The notes: generated by a model not told the origin, from the sequence alone. 64,000 bases of DNA from Isoetes taiwanensis (GCA_021234155.1 JAJEKV010000164.1:62001-126000), one strand, 5' to 3'. Shown: positions 11,387 to 22,657, counted from the first letter of the stretch. Made by a program: numbers and translations.

Positions 11387-11533
11387 AATAGCCTCTTAGT
11401 TTCTATAGATTTCTTACACTGTACTAATACCCAACAGCAATGGGCACTATAACTATGTTCAATTCTTTTTTTACAATAATAAAAGCTTATTGCACACATC
11501 CCTTATTGCAATAAAAACATTTACAAAACGAAT

Positions 11534-11561
11534 GCCCAGCAACGCTGGGCACCGTTACTAG
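11534..11561 (+). mobile_element. Helitron 3' terminus: hairpin plus CTAG
   Basis: A perfect 7 bp stem (GCCCAGC-AAC-GCTGGGC, 11,534-11,550) is followed seven bases later by CTAG at 11,558-11,561, and the next base is T. This matches the known Helitron end rule: a short hairpin, then CTRR, inserted before a T. It fixes the orientation as plus, the same as the Rep gene. Confidence 0.8.
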
Positions 11562-11713
11562 TGTGGAAATAAGGTTGGCTAAGTTATGTAAACAACTTAG
11601 CCATGCTCCCTTTTCTAACTTACTATGGTGTACAAGGCTATAATAATAGACTTGTATGGTGACGAAGCCTAGAAATATACGTATGTATGGCGTATATTTT
11701 CGGGGAATATCAC

Positions 11714-12746
11714 AGTAAGTTAGATGCATGTGATTAGGATTAGATATTGTTCTCATTATTTATCATGTTATATGAATATATCATGATGGTTAATCATGTT
11801 TGCTCCTCTTGTATTGGGAAGGGGGATAGAGATCTAGTAGCCATTATTTAGATGATGCCCCTAGTTTAGACCCCTTAGTTCATATTATATCCAGCCTGTG
11901 CATGGGAACCCACCCGGCTAAGGGGGCTATGGAGTGACTTAGCACCTCATAACGAGGTTAGCGGCAAAGTGGAGGGAGGTCCGTGCTGAGCGCGGCTACT
12001 GGGGACCCATAGCGGGCTAGGCCTATAGCCGGTCACTTCGTATGGGCGGATATGGGTCCGACACTTCCTGGGTCAATGGTGTCGCCCTGAGAGTTGCAGG
12101 TGTCGGCCCGGCTCTTATTTTGGGGATTTTAGTCGGGTAAGGATATGTATCGCCACGATCCTCTAGCCGTCCATAGAACCACTGGGCCTCGGGAAGGAGA
12201 GATGCAACCCTTCCTACCACATCGAACCGTGGAGATGCAGCCCGGAGTAGTCCCAATGGGTGATACCATGAGACTACGTCTCTGACAGTTTATAGTCATG
12301 CCAAGAACCCGATTTAAGCCCATTTAAAAAGTATGCACAGAAGGGCAGATGGAGTGGTCAACCCTGGCCATTGTCTATAGCCAGCAGCCCCACCATTGTT
12401 ATATCCCGGTCTACTCTATCCTTAGATCCAGCCGTCAGTCTATTTTCCCATACGAGTCTGAGCCTGGGTAGGAGCTCATATGCTTTACGGTATGTTGTTA
12501 TCTTTGATGTACCTATGGTTGTAAGGATGTGTTACCCTTCAATGTAGTTGGTTGGATTGTTATTGCTAGTGCTGATGTTATGTTTATGCATCCACTGTTA
12601 TAGGAGCCCATAAGGGAAGGGCGCACAAGACACCTTCATCTCTCCTTCCCGCACCACAATTATCTTAGATGCAGGATAGACGGAGGGCCCATGTGGCCGG
12701 AGGGCTAGATGGGGGATTTCCAACAAGATGTTGGTGGGGAGCGTCA
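11714..12746 (-). repeat. About 1.04 kb non-coding repeat, copy B
   Basis: This is the reverse-orientation homologue of 4576-5619. On the minus strand it starts TGACGCTCCCCACC and ends ATCTAACTTA. Unlike copy A it has no long inverted arms around it, which shows that the arms are not part of the repeat. No coding potential is seen. Confidence 0.65.
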
Positions 12747-13284
12747 CAGTTATGATCTGGCTGTGGAGTTTTTTCCCTTTTTTAATTGTCAAAGATGATC
12801 AAAGAAGAAAAAAGCAATTGTGATGTATGATGTTTGAGCTAGACGAAGGATATATAAAGGGTACAGCCAATGTTGTAAACAAAATGATGGATATGCAGCT
12901 TATGAATTCTAAGCAAGTTAGTTGTCGCTATTATTTTTGCATTGATGCTTCCTCTTTGTGGAATTGAACATGTTTACACATGCACCATATGGTTATGAAT
13001 GCTTACCATGGAAAAACATGCTCGCATTGATGCCAACGCATGTTCCTATATGCACTAGCATATTCATGACAACGTGCAATTTACAATATAAGGGAGGATC
13101 TTGCACCTATAGGAATGTCTTAGGATGTAGACTATGAATACTTGCTTTGGAGCCCAAATGTAAGACGAGAAATATATAGGCAGACATAGTTGTTGTGCAA
13201 TCTGGAATTTTCATGCTCTTATAAATGCTTCGTCAACCGTGCGAACCTTGTACGAATATGATTCAGGCAAGTTGAAGTTGGAGA
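12747..13284. other. Intergenic flank of copia element 1
   Basis: No gene or repeat family recognised. The last five bases, GGAGA (13,280-13,284), are the left half of the copia target-site duplication. Confidence 0.4.
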
Positions 13285-13607
13285 TGTTGGTATTAGCCCT
13301 TATTCTAAAAAGCCCAAAACCATGTAAAGCTCAAAAATTGTGTAACGTACACATGGGCAATTATTAGAGAGCGGTGGATATATCAGTAGAAAATATAATC
13401 AGGGAAAGGGAGAGACGGATGCGGCTTTTTGGATTCTGATGCAGCAATCAGGTACAAGCAAGGAAGGCAACAGAGCAATTAAAAGGGTCGGATTGGGAAG
13501 CAAGAACACAGTCTGACGGAAAACAGAATATTAGAGACGTCATTATAAACAGCGTGCTTGGGCTGTCGGAGGAAAGATCTTTGATTCGAAGGCTTCGTAC
13601 CTCAACA
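13285..13607 (+). repeat. Copia element 1, 5' LTR
   Basis: It begins TGTTGGTATTAGCCC and ends in CTCAACA. Its start is repeated at 17,745 and its end at 36,786-36,879, which defines the borders. GGAGA lies immediately before it. Confidence 0.85.
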
Positions 13608-13630
13608 GTGGTATCAGAGCGCCAGCAAGA

Positions 13631-14653
13631 TATGGCCAGCCGATTGGCATTGACATATCTTAATAGTGCTGAAGTATTTGATGGAGATATTGGCTTTCAA
13701 CTTTGGAAGGCCAAGATCACGCAGGCCCTTAAAGTTGACAAACTGTGGGATTTGGTTGATCCAGCCAGAGTAAGGGAATCTGAGGTGAAAGTGGAAGCAT
13801 CAGCATCTGAGGAGACTAAGGGAGATCAAATTTCGGATGACAAAAGGGAAGAGATTGCCAAAGCTCTAATCATGGCAAAACTAGGAGGTGATATTGTGCT
13901 TGAAATTCAACACAAGCCGGCCAGAGAAATATGGAAGTATCTTTTGAAAAGATATGAGGAGTAGACGTCGACGCAGATTGACATCCTGGAAATGAAATTG
14001 CGCAACCTGCAATTCAAAAAAGGTGATGATTTGAGAGTTTTGATACGAAATCTTAGATTGTTGTTGCATGATTTGGAAGGAGCTGGAGCGCATTACGGTG
14101 AGCAACAAAAGGTAATGGCCCTAACCAGAGCGTTTCAAATTTTGTTTAAAGATCTTGCTATATTAGTCAGAAGGACAACATCCACTCTGGATGAAACAAT
14201 AGAAGCAATTAGGACAGAGCTTGAACAAGAGGTTTTGGTAAAACCAATATCAGTGGAGGCAGAGGAACACCCTGCAACCTTGTATGCAGGAGAACCAAGT
14301 GGAGAGAGGCCGAGGCTGCGGCAGGGGCAGAGGAAGTTGGAAGGCGGAGATACAGTGCTACGGATGTGAAGAATTTGAGCACATCAAAGCAGAATGTCCG
14401 AATCGAGGGAAGTGGAACCGAGGACGTGGTCGTAGCTCATTTGGTCGTGGAAGGGGACGAACTGTGGTAGCGGCAGTTGGAGAGACGTCTGAGATGAAAG
14501 CGCCAACCGTGGGAGTTCTTACAGAAGAGGAAGTAAGTACTTGCGAATCCTTTTCTAAAACTAAGCATTACATCTCAAAAGTTAACGTTGAGAAGAAAAT
14601 TTTGGACAAAACTAATACCTTGACTGTAGATTCTGGAGAGCTGAAGTCTCTAT
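13631..14653 (+). pseudogene. Copia element 1 gag and protease start
   Basis: The gag starts at ATG 13,631, 11 bp after the primer site, with the UBN2-type gag pattern FDGDIGFQLWKAKI and a later WKYLLKRYEE. A stop interrupts it at 13,964 and a frameshift follows near 14,290. It then continues with an Arg/Gly-rich stretch and a CCHC knuckle (CYGCEEFEHIKAEC, about 14,359-14,400). The protease active site appears as VDSGE near 14,630. Gag forms the particle; the protease would cut the polyprotein. The breaks make it non-functional. Confidence 0.8.
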
Positions 14654-14654
14654 A

Positions 14655-15685
14655 GTGAGCTCGCCTGATATGTTGAAATGTATTGAGACAAGTATGGATT
14701 GCAAAGCTGTTCAGATGGGCAATGGAGCAATGCAGAGGGTGCTTGGAAAAGGAAATTTGCATATTCTAGTTAAAGGCAAGAATGTTTTGAGTTTACCAGA
14801 TATATTGTTTGTGCTAGGAATGCTTTTTAATTTAATTTCTGTTGCCAATTTAGTATATAATGGGTATGATTTATTTTTTCATAAGTATGGGTGTAAATTT
14901 ATTAGAGGAGGTATTAAATTATTTGAGGCTCAAAGAAGAGGAAATCTGTTTGAATTGGACGTCAATGATACCGTCAATAAGGTATCTCCCCTCGATAGTA
15001 TAAGGCTTTGGCATTTGAGGTTAGCACATGTCAACTATAACAACATTAAAATAGCAAAAAGGCACAATCTTTTGGATGAGCTTGACTACGAGGATAGTGA
15101 GATTGATGATGTGTGTAAAGCTTGCATGTTAGGAAAGCAAAACAGAGTGGCATTTAGAAAGGAAGAAGGGCGCATAAGTTGCTTGAACTGGTGCATTTGG
15201 ATGTTTGTGGACCCATGCAAGTTGAGAGTAGAAGAGCAAAATCTTACTTTGCTACTTTTATTGATGATTACATTAGACGTACTAAATGTTACTTTTTGAG
15301 AACCAAGGATCAAGTATTTGATGTATTTAGGTTATGTACTGCAGAAGTTGAAAGGGAGACATCACTAAAAATTAAATGTCTAAGGTCTGACCTTGGTGGA
15401 GAATATAGATCATCTGAGTTTTGTAGGTACTATCAAGAACGAGGGATATGGAGGCAGTATACATACAGATATACACCGCAACAAAATGGAGTAGCAGAAC
15501 GCAAAAATTTCACCATCATGGATGCAGCTAGATCTATGCTCAAGCATGCAGGTTTGCCGAACAATTTATGGGGAGAGGCGTCACGGTACTATATATTCGT
15601 AATAGGTTACCAACAATTCTTTCGTGAAAGGTGGAGTACCAGAAGAGTATTGGATGGGGAGAAAACAATCTGTGAGACGATTTAG
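14655..15685 (+). pseudogene. Copia element 1 integrase region
   Basis: The zinc-binding pre-integrase domain is visible as LWHLRLAHVN...CKACMLGKQ (H-x-H then C-x2-C; about 15,007-15,140). A frameshift near 15,180 leads to the catalytic core with the D-D-E triad in HLDVCGPM, LRSDLGGEY and PQQNGVAERKN. A second break follows near 15,685. The order protease, integrase, then reverse transcriptase is diagnostic of copia rather than gypsy elements. Confidence 0.85.
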
Positions 15686-15767
15686 AGTCTATGGATGCCT
15701 TGCTTATATGGTGGTACTGGAAGAGTTAAGGAGAAAACTGGATGACTGAAGCATATGTACTTTTCTG

Positions 15768-16250
15768 GTGGGTTACGATGAGCAGACAAATGGTTACAGA
15801 TTATATGAACCAGTCACACGTAAGGTATATGTTAGTAGGGATGTGTTTAATGAAAATGTGTTACATAAGAACAGGAAAGGTCTGAGTCAGCATGAAGCAA
15901 ATAAATGGATACCAGCAGAATATTTGAAGAATGATCAAGCAGATAATGAGGAAGAGACGAAGACCACAATTCTAAAGGGCGATGAAAACTATTTAGAATC
16001 AGAAAGTGACGAGGATGTAGAGACCAATGCTGCAGCTGAGGAAGCAGACACGAAACTGGATGAGGTGTATGAGGTCATAGAGGCCGATAGTGCACCTCAT
16101 GAACCGGAAACAAAGCCAGAGGAGGTGTGTCATGAACCAGAAACTGAGCCCAGAGGAGGTGCATGAGGTTGTTGACACCAATAGTGCACTCGAAGCTGGA
16201 CCTCAAGAGGCAGGAGGTAGTAGGAGAACTTGACGCAGCGATGCAAAACG
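15768..16250 (+). pseudogene. Copia element 1 integrase tail / linker with acidic repeats
   Basis: The segment starts with the usual post-integrase motif (GYDEQTNGYRLYEP...VYVSRDVFNE) and then becomes Glu-rich with a repeated HEPETKPEEV-like unit. It links integrase and reverse transcriptase in the polyprotein. The frame ends at 16,166 and the sequence to 16,250 is shifted. Confidence 0.65.
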
Positions 16251-16335
16251 TCTAAAGGCTGAGGTTCCATTTGATGCAAGATTATATGGTAGGGAAGAAA
16301 GTGGCAAGACAACTAGACCAAGGAAACCTAACATT

Positions 16336-17700
16336 TTGTATTGTATAGTGGAGCCAGAAACGGTGGAACAAGCCTTGGAAGGGAAGAATGCAGAACGTTG
16401 GAAAGAGCCCATGCAGAATGAACTGGATTCATTTAGAAGGACATGCACTTATGAACTCGTATCGCGACCAAAGGATAAGAATGTTGTGGGAAGCAAGTGG
16501 ATTTTTAAAATTAAAAGAAAAGTAGATGGATCGATAGAACGATATAAGGCAAGGCTGGTTGCGAAGGTGTATACTTAAGAAGAAGGTGTGGATTATAAGG
16601 ATACCTTCTCACCTATAGTCAAAGTGACTAGCCTAAGGACACTCCTTGTGGTTGCAGTGCAGAATGACATGGAGATGAACTATATGGATGTCAAGACCGC
16701 ATTCTTGAATGGAGATTTAGACGACGAAATTTACATGGAGCAGCCGCAGGGCTATGAACAAAGTCAGAACATGGTGTGCAAATTAAAAAAGGCAGTTTAC
16801 GGACTTAGGCAAGCGGCCGTGCATGAACAGATTCCTGATTTCTGCAAGATTTACAAAATTAAAAACTGAATGGAAGTTCGAAGGGACAGAAAGCAAGGAT
16901 TACTTTACCTTACATAGGAACAAAATATTAAAGGGGTATTGGCTAGGTTCAGGATGCTCGAGTGTAACCCAACGAAAACGCCTATGGCCTCAGGAATACA
17001 AATATGCGGAAACATGTGTCCCGTGACACTAAAAGAAGCCAAGGAAATGAAAGCCAGGCCTTACAGATCATTGATTAGTTGCTTGTTATACATTGCGAAC
17101 TGCACTCGACCAGACATTATGTATGCAGTCAATTTGCTTAGTAGATTTTGCAATAATCCTGGAATACAGCATTGGATAGCAGCGAAAAGAGTTCTCAGGT
17201 ATTTAAAGGGGGCAGAAACACATGGAGTTTGTTTTTCAAAGGGAAGAGAGAACAAATTAATTGGTTATGCAGACGCGGATTGGGGAGGAGATATTGATGA
17301 CAGAAAATCCATATCCGGGTTATCTCAGGCAAACTTCGGGGATGCAAAGAATATCATGGGCAAGTAAAAAAACAAGAATGCGTCCGCTAAATCTAGTCGC
17401 ACGCCAGAGTATGTAGCAATATCCATGGCCGCTTGGAAATAATCTAGTTCGCGTAGAATGCCCGAGGAATTAGGGAATCGTCAAAGCCGAGCTACCGTGT
17501 TATACTGCGATAATAAGAGCGGGGTAGCAATGACCAACAATCCAATCCATCATTCCCGAACCAAGCACATTGATGTACATCATCACTTCATACGAGATGG
17601 TGGAAAAGGGGGAGATAAACGTAATGCATATTCCCACCAAACTGCAGCAGGCGGATATGCTAACAAAGGCCCTTTCTGAGTCTAAACTGGTGGCAGCAAA
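16336..17700 (+). pseudogene. Copia element 1 reverse transcriptase and RNase H
   Basis: RT starts with the conserved WKEPMQNELDS and VGSKWIFKIK, has an in-frame stop at about 16,576, and continues through MDVKTAFLNGDLDDEIYMEQ and LKKAVYGLRQA. The segment that should hold the catalytic YVDD box is deleted between about 16,815 and 16,940. RNase H follows with TRPDIMYAVNLLSRF, YADADWGGD and, after another shift, [15 protein letters not shown] and [14 protein letters not shown]. The loss of the catalytic box makes the element non-autonomous. Confidence 0.85.
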
Positions 17701-17744
17701 AAATTTAGTTGGAGTCATTTACTATAAAGGCTAAAGGGGGAGTT

Positions 17745-17812
17745 TGTTGGTATTAGCCTTTATTCTAGAAAGCCCAAAACTGTGTAAAGCCCAAAAGCCG
17801 TGTGTAACGTAC
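17745..17812 (+). repeat. Copia element 1, 3' LTR, first part
   Basis: 68 bp matching the start of the 5' LTR, directly after the polypurine tract. Similarity ends at GTAACGTAC; the 5' LTR goes on with ACATGGGC but here the foldback begins. Confidence 0.85.
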
Positions 17813-17960
17813 TAGGGTAACATTTTTGGGACAAAATTCCCCCTTTATCTGGTAAATCGCTCCCGGCATTCCCCCTTTATCCGGCTAAACTGCGATCGGC
17901 GGTAGCCAGGAGCGGTTTACCAGATAAAGGGGGAATTTTGGACCAAAAATATTACCCTAA
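17813..17960. repeat. 148 bp foldback (MITE-like) at the left end of the 19 kb insert
   Basis: The arms 17,813-17,863 and 17,909-17,960 are inverted repeats of about 51 bp with only a few mismatches (TAGGGTAACATTTTTGGG against TTAGGGTAATATTTTTGG in reverse complement). The loop carries a further copy of the motif ATTCCCCCTTTAT. It could be a MITE inserted at TA, or the terminal structure of the larger insert. Confidence 0.75.
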
Positions 17961-18038
17961 TAATATAATAGTTGGGGAAAATTTTTTAGTTCATTTTCCC
18001 TGTTGCGTTTTCACTCTGGCGCCAGCATTCTCGGCAGC

Positions 18039-19382
18039 TATGGCACGTCGCAAGCGTCGTGAGCAGCTTGATTTCCGTCGTTCAAAGGCACGATCTTCTC
18101 CAAGAACAGGTTTTAGAGCTATAAATTCGACATCTGAGGGTAATGGTAATCGATTGATGCAAGATGCTGTAATGGAAAGCCAGAAGCCTGTTCCTGGCGA
18201 CTTTTTCAAGCAAGAAGGTTCTGCATTTTTCCAAAACATAATTCTTTCATGTTTTTTTGTTTCTGATGCTAAGTTTTCACTTTTTTTTTATGCAAGATGT
18301 TGTAATGGAATGCAAGATGCCTGATCCTGACAACTTTTTCAAGCAAGAAGGTTCTACATTTTCCTAGAACATAAATCTTTCATGTTTTTTTGTTTCTGAT
18401 ACTAAGTTTTCACTTTTTTTTTTTTTTTTTTGTAGTTTTGCTATCTGGAGTGGATGATGGGGTTAAAAACAATGCCATAAAAGATCCTTCCGAAGTTCTT
18501 GCTGAATCCACTGATTCTTTACTGGAAAATTCTACTGATGCAGAAAGATCTTATGCATGTAGGTTTTTCTAATTCTATCATTCTGCATCTTGTCTTAGAT
18601 CCTTGCAATTCTAATATTTTGTAGATAGCACAAATAGCATATAGGTTCTTATAATCTGTTAGATCCTTGCAATTCTAATATTCTGTAGATAGCACAAATA
18701 GCATACCGATATGTATCATGATATCATTTTTGTAAAGGCTCGTAAGGCACTTGAGGTAGCGATCCAGGATTCAGCAGCTTCTGGTACCATCAAGAAGAGA
18801 AAGAAGAGTGAGATTATTAGTCGGGCAGATCATAACCTTGTCTTGGGGCATCCAATGCATCAGGATACTTCAGCTACTGGCTTGCAAAACAGGTTTGCCT
18901 TTTATTGTATGACTAGGTTTTTGGTTCGTGGTGGTAAGGAGTTAGCAAATCTTAGAGATTTCATGTTTAGCACTGGAAGTGATTTTGTAAGAGAATATCT
19001 TGAATACTGTGAGACCACCAGCAAGAACTGGAAGGTTACTCTTAGCAAGTACAAGACGCAAGATTTTCGCGAGCCTGTCAGATGTTACGAAGAAGACGTT
19101 ATTAAGACGTGGAAGGAGCTTGTATTTCATCTTCCAGATTATGAATTTAAGGACGACATTGGTGGCAGGTAACATTTTCCCTTTAATTATTAAGCATGTT
19201 TAAAGCTTTTCTGTAGTGTAACAGCAGCTATATTTTCTGTAACAGGTACATTTTCCTTCAAGCTATCAACAACCCAAAATTCGAGGTCTAGTTTAATAGA
19301 AATCATGTTGCTGTGGGCACTATCTCTACCTGGTTGAAAGATATGGTGAAGTGTTATGGGATTGAGGGCTATTACACATCCA
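18039..19382 (+). pseudogene. Tyrosine-recombinase-like gene (DUF3504/Crypton type), multi-exon, truncated
   Basis: Exon 1 starts at ATG 18,039 with a basic region (MARRKRREQLDFRRSKARSS). A later exon follows TTTTTGTAG at about 18,435 and ends GCAT|GTAGG. The main exon, from about 18,735 to 19,169, contains ATGLQNRFAFYCM, then LVRGGKELANLRD and EYLEYCETTSKNW. This is the pattern of the DUF3504/ZMYM/QRICH1 tyrosine recombinase fold, where the Arg of RGG-x-EL is the first catalytic arginine. After a short intron (19,170-19,233) comes FNRNHVAVGTISTWLKDM...GIEGYYTS, the segment that normally leads into the NHS-x-R-x-T catalytic box. A TAG stands where Trp is usual. The gene breaks off right before the box, at the Harbinger element. 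Upstream exons contain tandem duplications. Confidence 0.6.
18160..18412 (+). repeat. Tandem duplication of about 120-130 bp
   Basis: 18,160-18,284 and 18,294-18,412 are near copies (both with GACTTTTTCAAGCAAGAAGG or a one-base variant and CATGTTTTTTTGTTTCTGAT). The duplication copies an exon end with its donor site in the recombinase-like gene. A second, ~62 bp tandem duplication lies at about 18,597-18,706. Confidence 0.75.
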
Positions 19383-19492
19383 CCCAATTGTTACATTCGA
19401 AAACCATCCACCCAATTGTTACAGATCTTTTTCTCACGATTCTCCTTTTCTTTTCTATCTCTTTTCTTGCGTAAATTTTTCTTCTCTTCAAC

Positions 19493-20609
19493 CATGGATT
19501 TGAATTCCATTCCTGAAGATGCATATGAGGAGGCTGAAATTGAGATTGTTCCTTCCACTCAACGACGAGTGTGAAGACGAAGATGATTCTAGCCAACCCA
19601 ATGCCAGCCGGAAGAGGGTTCTATGGCCAGAAGCTGCTATTAAAATGCTGGTGGAGCAGTATTCTGATATCAAAGTCAATAAGCTTCAAATGGGTAACTT
19701 CAGGAGCAAGGATTATGCTGCAATAGCTTTGCGGTTGAATGAGACCATTAGCACCAGATACACTGGCAAGCAAGTGAAGAACAAGGTGGAATGTCTCGTG
19801 AAGAAATATAAAAAAGAGAAAGAAAAAGAATCTAGGACTGGCTCCACTCCAAGCGAGTGGGAATTCTTTGAGCAATTTGATGATGTCCTTGGCGAATCGT
19901 CAAAGGTAGTTGGTCTACCGGGTGGATCAACGGAGACTGGGTTTAGGAGTGGCACCAAGCGAAAAGCGGACGATATGAATCCTAAGGTCGCAAAAGGTAT
20001 TGCCAAAACCAAGAAATTTTCTCGTCCCATTTCCGTTGCTAATTCTCAGGCCCCAGTGCCTGAGTATGTCGTGGTACAACCACAAACATCCAAGTCAACC
20101 CCTGTTTATGTAGATGATTGCGAGGAGGATGATGATGAAGAAGCAGGCATTGAGGTAGACTCTCCTCCTGCGAAGCAACCTGTCCGCAAGCCTCTTGGCA
20201 AGGAGCAGAAACGAAGTGCATCTAGTCTTCGTGGAAAGAAGACGAAGGCCAGGCGCCACGAAGAGGGCACCAAGGCATCTGCCACCATCTTGGCTCAAGC
20301 CATGAAAGATGTCACTAAACGTCCATCAGGAATTGAAGTTGATGGAACTTGGCGCAAATGGAGGGCGAGGATAGACGGCGAGAGGCACGTAGAGAATCTG
20401 AGGTTCGAAGGGAGGAAGCTATTAGACGAAGAGAATTGTTAGAACTTGAGGCGTCCAAACGGAAGGAGGAACTTCAGTTGCAACTATCACAATTAAAGAT
20501 GCAGCTTCAGATTCAACTGCATGGTCGGGGCAGCAATTCTGGGATGCAAGCACTACTCCATCCTCCAACATGGACAATGCCTTCTTCAATGGTGGATCAA
20601 GCTCCTTGA
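19493..20609 (+). pseudogene. Harbinger Myb/SANT-like DNA-binding protein, frameshifted
   Basis: The start at ATG 19,493 gives MDLNSIPEDAYEEAE. A frameshift near 19,560 leads to an acidic stretch and then the trihelix/SANT-like domain, with RVLWPEAAIKMLVEQY, the usual NFRSKDYAAIALRLNE helix and TGKQVKNKVECLVKKYKKEK. A proline/charged linker follows. A second frameshift near 20,380 leads into a long charged coiled coil (20,390-20,530) and a stop at 20,609. In PIF/Harbinger elements this protein binds the ends and carries the transposase into the nucleus. It faces the transposase gene tail to tail. Confidence 0.75.
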
Positions 20610-20842
20610 GCGATTTATTTGATGTATAAGTTATGCTCTTAGATTAAATTGTCATGTTTGGATTGAAGTTTGTTCTATGTAGTAGAAGTCATGGAATCAA
20701 TATGAAATTTTCTATGGTTTTTTAATATATGTATTTAACTCATGTTAGACATGCAATCTAAGAATTATAAAACGAGACTTGCACTATTATGAATTCAAAA
20801 AAACACACATGGTTCACATAAATTCAATACAAACATACAAGT

Positions 20843-22093
20843 TTAAATCAGATTCTGAGCTTGCATATGATTGAAAACAGTGTCCCTCAGCAGTTTTCCA
20901 TCTCTTCTTCGCGCCGTATCTCCTTGATTAAGTGGTAACCCTCCATACAAAACCACACGTGTATAAAAGTATTCATCCTCATTTTCAATTTGTAGCATGT
21001 TGTGAAGAACACAAGCAGCAATAACTACCTTAGGCGCATGAGGCACTTTGATTGGCATGTCGCATAAGATGTTCCAGCGACCCTTCAGTAGAGCAAAGCA
21101 ATTCTCTATCACTACCCTAGCTTGTGACAAGTGTTTGGAGAATCGAATAGCATCTGCAGGATCACTAAGTCTTTTCTTCTTGATCACCATCATATACTCT
21201 GATGCAGGATATCCAGAATCTGCAATTAAATAGGGTTGCACTCTTCTATCATGCAACACTCTTGAAGGTCCGCGTAAAATATGCCTTCTTGACAACTTGG
21301 CAAATAACGGGGATTTATAAAAATGATTTGTGTCATGTGCACCACTGGGAGCATCACAGCAGACGTCCCAAAATATTAGTGAAGGATCACAGACAGCTTG
21401 CAGCACAATGGAGAAAAAATGATGTCTACTCCAATAATCTGCTGGTCCCATTTCCTTATTGGTGCTTTTTTGAAGGGAATGTGAGTGCCATCAATTGCAC
21501 CAGCAATCTGTGGCACACCTGATATGGATTCAAAATCATTTATAATGTTCTGTAGTCTATTCCCAGATGGAGCCCTAATGAAATCATGCCTAAGTTTCTC
21601 TGCTAATATATTGACAACAATTTTGGTATACTTATGCATTGTACTTGCTCCCATCCCATACATTTCTGCGCAAATGAAACCCTTCTCGTTATGGGCCAAT
21701 TTGAAAATTACAACTGCTAGGGCCTTTACTTTTTCAATAGGTTCACGGACCACAATAGATAGATCAGCCTGTATAATATTGTATAATATGTGGCACTACT
21801 AGCCTAAGCAACTTCTCAAAATTATCTGGATGCATTCTGTAAAAGTTCCTGAAATTATGCTCACCAGCTATACCAGAGTGGAGCCAAAGATTATTACTTA
21901 AATTTGCCCAAAAAGATATATGTCTTGGGTACATCCACCATATTCTACGCTTCTGGAGCTTCTCATTGATCAACAGCAGCATAAACATAACACATATTTG
22001 CATCAACATGTCAATTAGCTCCTCCAAACCTGTGTTCAGATTGTCGATTTCAAGATCGCTGTCACTCATTAGCTCCTCATCATACCCTTCCAT
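20843..22093 (-). pseudogene. PIF/Harbinger DDE transposase (DDE_Tnp_4), frameshifted
   Basis: Read on the minus strand from ATG 22,093. The N-terminal part has an acidic start and FRMHPDNFEKLLRLV-like helix (FYRMHPDNFEKLL). A break near 21,780 leads to the helix-turn-helix region (MGASTMHKYTKIVVNIL) and the first catalytic Asp in AGAIDGTHIPFKKAP. A frameshift near 21,420 leads to GAHDTNHFYKSPLF, the second Asp in YLIADSGYP, and the Glu in ARVVIENCFALLKGRW. It ends at 20,843. All three acidic residues are present, but at least two frameshifts make this copy inactive. Confidence 0.85.
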
Positions 22094-22613
22094 ATTTGTG
22101 AAACTATGACAGAAATTAAAACAGAAAATAGTTTACAGTGATTGACAAGAGCTTTATGAAATTATTTCTGGTCTATACTAGTCTGTGAACAGTCAAGAAT
22201 TCGGAAATGGACTGCTTGGATGGGAAAAAAGTACCTGATAAGGTCGGAGTTGATGCTGTTGTTGTTCAATGGGAGCCTGGAACCCGCGCTGTGGCCGCTG
22301 CTGCAAGAAGTTTTGAAGGCGTCATGTGAATGCGCTGGCAGCCAGCTGTCCTGCCATGATTTCCGGCACCGCCAAAAAAGCATGATTTCATTAATTGGAT
22401 AAAATAACGCAATTTTGAGAATTTTCAGCACACCTTATTTGCTCAAGCACGAATACTTTCACCTAGTTCTCGAGCCCAACAAACATGAGGTAATTAACAT
22501 ACACATATACATACAAATTTTGTGTTATACTTGTACGTGTACATGACACTCGTAGAAGGTCAATAATGGCCCTACATTGTACACCAATAATTCACATCAA
22601 TAATTTTACTTCA

Positions 22614-22621
22614 CTATAAAA
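22614..22621 (+). promoter_or_regulatory. TATA box of small gene, unit 1
   Basis: CTATAAAA, preceded by CACATCAATAATTTTACTTCA. The same box with nearly the same upstream sequence occurs in units 2 and 3, always 44 nt before the ATG. Confidence 0.7.
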
Positions 22622-22657
22622 ATGGCTTGACGAGGAGGTAGAGGCCATTCATCTTCC

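Larger units (their letters stand above)
19383..22423. mobile_element. PIF/Harbinger element (borders approximate)
   Basis: Two genes face each other: a Myb/SANT-like protein on plus and a DDE transposase on minus, the standard two-gene layout of PIF/Harbinger. The left border is placed where the recombinase-like gene is cut (about 19,383) and the right where similarity to the promoter of the small-gene units begins (about 22,418). I could not identify terminal inverted repeats or a 3 bp target duplication, so both borders are inferred. Confidence 0.6.

Noticed and set aside
4576-12746. The two 1.04 kb repeats as the terminal repeats of one 8 kb element enclosing the Helitron
   Set aside because: They are inverted, diverged, differ in flanks (only copy A has long arms), and no terminal duplication or transposase ties them together.
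13554-13630. N-terminal extension of copia gag into the LTR
   Set aside because: The open frame runs through LTR and primer-binding site; the gag start after the primer site (13,631) is the normal one.
17821-17950. CRISPR-like repeat array
   Set aside because: Only an inverted pair plus one loop copy; no regular spacers, and the genome is eukaryotic.
18039-19382. Fungal Starship-type captain recombinase (DUF3435)
   Set aside because: The motif order and the RGG-x-EL / GxYT pattern fit DUF3504 better, and the host evidence is plant.
19372-20298. Minus-strand ORFs across the Myb-like gene
   Set aside because: They mirror the acidic and charged codons of the plus-strand gene; no protein motif.
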